From positions 310,001 through 374,000 of the forward strand of contig CAVPNH010000008.1 of NCBI GenBank assembly GCA_963706755.1: 64,000 nucleotides of DNA, written 5' to 3'. The notes under the pieces were generated by a model. That model worked only from the letters and a program-made list of their open reading frames with translations, was not told the DNA's origin and did not search any database. Source of the stretch: RPQJ01 sp963706755 (GTDB lineage: Bacteria > Pseudomonadota > Gammaproteobacteria > Steroidobacterales > Steroidobacteraceae). The position numbers and the translations under genes are program-made. This document shows positions 63,275 through 64,000 of this stretch, one piece after another. Numbering within the stretch: position 1 is the first letter of the stretch; every line of letters begins with the position of its first letter.

Positions 63275-64000
63275 ATGAGACCGACGCTCTCGGTGCTGGA
63301 GCCCGCCCTCGTCGACCGGATCATCGACGAGGCCCTGGGCGTCCTCGAGAACATCGGCGTGCTCATCGAGGACGAGCGTGCCTTGCAGCGCCTGGCCGGC
63401 GTGGGACTGGCGGCGGACGCCGCGACCGGCCGCGTGCACTTCCCGCGCGCATCGATCGAGCGCGCGCTCGCGACCGCGCCGTCCTCGGTGACGCTGCACG
63501 ACCGGGACGGAACGGTGGCTGCGGTGCTCGAGGGCGACAACGTCCACTTCGTGCCGGCCAGCTCCGCGCTGCGCGTGCTGGATCGCAGGACGCAGAAGGC
63601 ACGCGCGCCGAGCACGGCGGATTTCGTCGAGTACGTCCGCCTCGCCGACGGCCTGAAGAACATCTCCTACCTGTCCACGGCATTCATACCGACGGACATC
63701 CCGCAGGACGTGGCCGACGTCTGGCGGCTCTACCTGGTGCTCGCGCACTCGAAGCGTCCGGTCGTCTCCGGCGCATTCACCGCCTGGGGCGTGCCGCGCA
63801 TGGGCCAGGTGATGGCCATGTTCCGCGACGGTCGCGAGGACCTCGTGCGGCGGCCGATGTCGATCTTCACCTGCTGCCCGAACACGCCGCTGCGCTGGGG
63901 CGAGGATCCGGTCGCGAACATCATGGACTGCGCCGAGTGGGGCATTCCGATCGAGATCGTGCCCGTGCTGCTGCTCGGCATGATCTCGCCGGTCACGACG
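63275..64000 (+). CDS. trimethylamine methyltransferase (MttB) family protein, 3' end cut by window edge
   Basis: From ATG 63275 the frame stays open to the window edge (242 residues of ~470-500). The N-terminal helix LSVLEPALVDRIIDEALGVLENIGVLIED is the usual MttB start. VHFPRASIERALATAPSSVTLHDRDG and a barrel segment with RPVVSGAFTAWGVPRM and CPNTPLRWGEDPVANIMDCAEWGIPIEIVP continue the family pattern. Members transfer a methyl group from a quaternary or tertiary amine to a corrinoid protein. Whether it is the pyrrolysine or non-pyrrolysine type cannot be judged, because the relevant C-terminal part is missing. Confidence 0.85.
   Translation, partial: MRPTLSVLEPALVDRIIDEALGVLENIGVLIEDERALQRLAGVGLAADAATGRVHFPRASIERALATAPSSVTLHDRDGTVAAVLEGDNVHFVPASSALRVLDRRTQKARAPSTADFVEYVRLADGLKNISYLSTAFIPTDIPQDVADVWRLYLVLAHSKRPVVSGAFTAWGVPRMGQVMAMFRDGREDLVRRPMSIFTCCPNTPLRWGEDPVANIMDCAEWGIPIEIVPVLLLGMISPVTT

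Noticed and set aside
63275..64000. Calling the MttB-family gene a pyrrolysine protein
   Set aside because: No in-frame TAG occurs in the visible part, and the region where pyrrolysine would lie is outside the window.

Overview
The window reads as a high-GC chromosomal segment of a gammaproteobacterium, perhaps near the Steroidobacteraceae/Xanthomonadales side. This is an inference from gene content: cmoA, fadB-fadA, a soluble lytic transglycosylase, a yqjD-yqjE-yqjK trio and htpX. I see no tRNA, rRNA, CRISPR array, insertion sequence or prophage. About twenty frame breaks lie in genes that are otherwise conserved, and many are a gain or loss of one G or C beside a short G/C run. A thiolase gene at 47.0-48.3 kb carries a dozen or more further breaks. 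I treat most of these as probable consensus errors and annotate each gene across its breaks.

Layout. 0-11 kb: cell-wall and housekeeping genes, including NamZ, a patatin, an amine-oxidase-like flavoprotein, malic enzyme, lysoplasmalogenase and a DRG-like TGS GTPase. It also holds a cmoA / membrane methyltransferase / chorismate mutase operon and a two-component system whose kinase has no sensor region. 11.3-11.5 kb: an undescribed structured small RNA or leader with its own promoter and terminator. 12-21 kb: lytic transglycosylase, the fatty-acid oxidation complex fadBA, the yqjDEK trio and an acyl-CoA dehydrogenase.

21-32.4 kb is the most unusual part. It is a head-to-tail minus-strand operon of a TPR membrane protein, a His-rich b-type membrane protein, a 21-heme cytochrome, a giant cytochrome with 41 CXXCH motifs plus one CXXXCH, a SPOR/TPR outer-membrane barrel and a lipoprotein. 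A ferredoxin/FAD oxidoreductase is transcribed divergently. Together these could carry electrons from the NAD(P)H pool across both membranes, so this is a candidate extracellular electron-transfer conduit.

32-49 kb is rich in nitrogen-storage and arginine-related genes: dimethylarginine hydrolase, cyanophycinase, an NfeD-SPFH-CphA-Mur ligase operon and an ornithine-cyclodeaminase-like protein. Also here are a Sel1/ankyrin protein, a LOG protein, and a CadC-like regulator divergent from a cupin/tautomerase pair. An 11-bp-phased triple repeat lies in the regulator's intergenic space. 49-59 kb: gamma-glutamyltransferase, amidohydrolase, TonB-dependent receptor, HtpX, a DNA glycosylase and a REC-GGDEF-EAL protein. 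59.5-64 kb: an acyl-CoA metabolism run (crotonase, acyl-CoA ligase, SDR reductase) ending in a truncated MttB-family methyltransferase.

Two long inverted repeats (21.2 and 34.3 kb) look like members of one REP/REPIN family; both supply stop codons to flanking genes.
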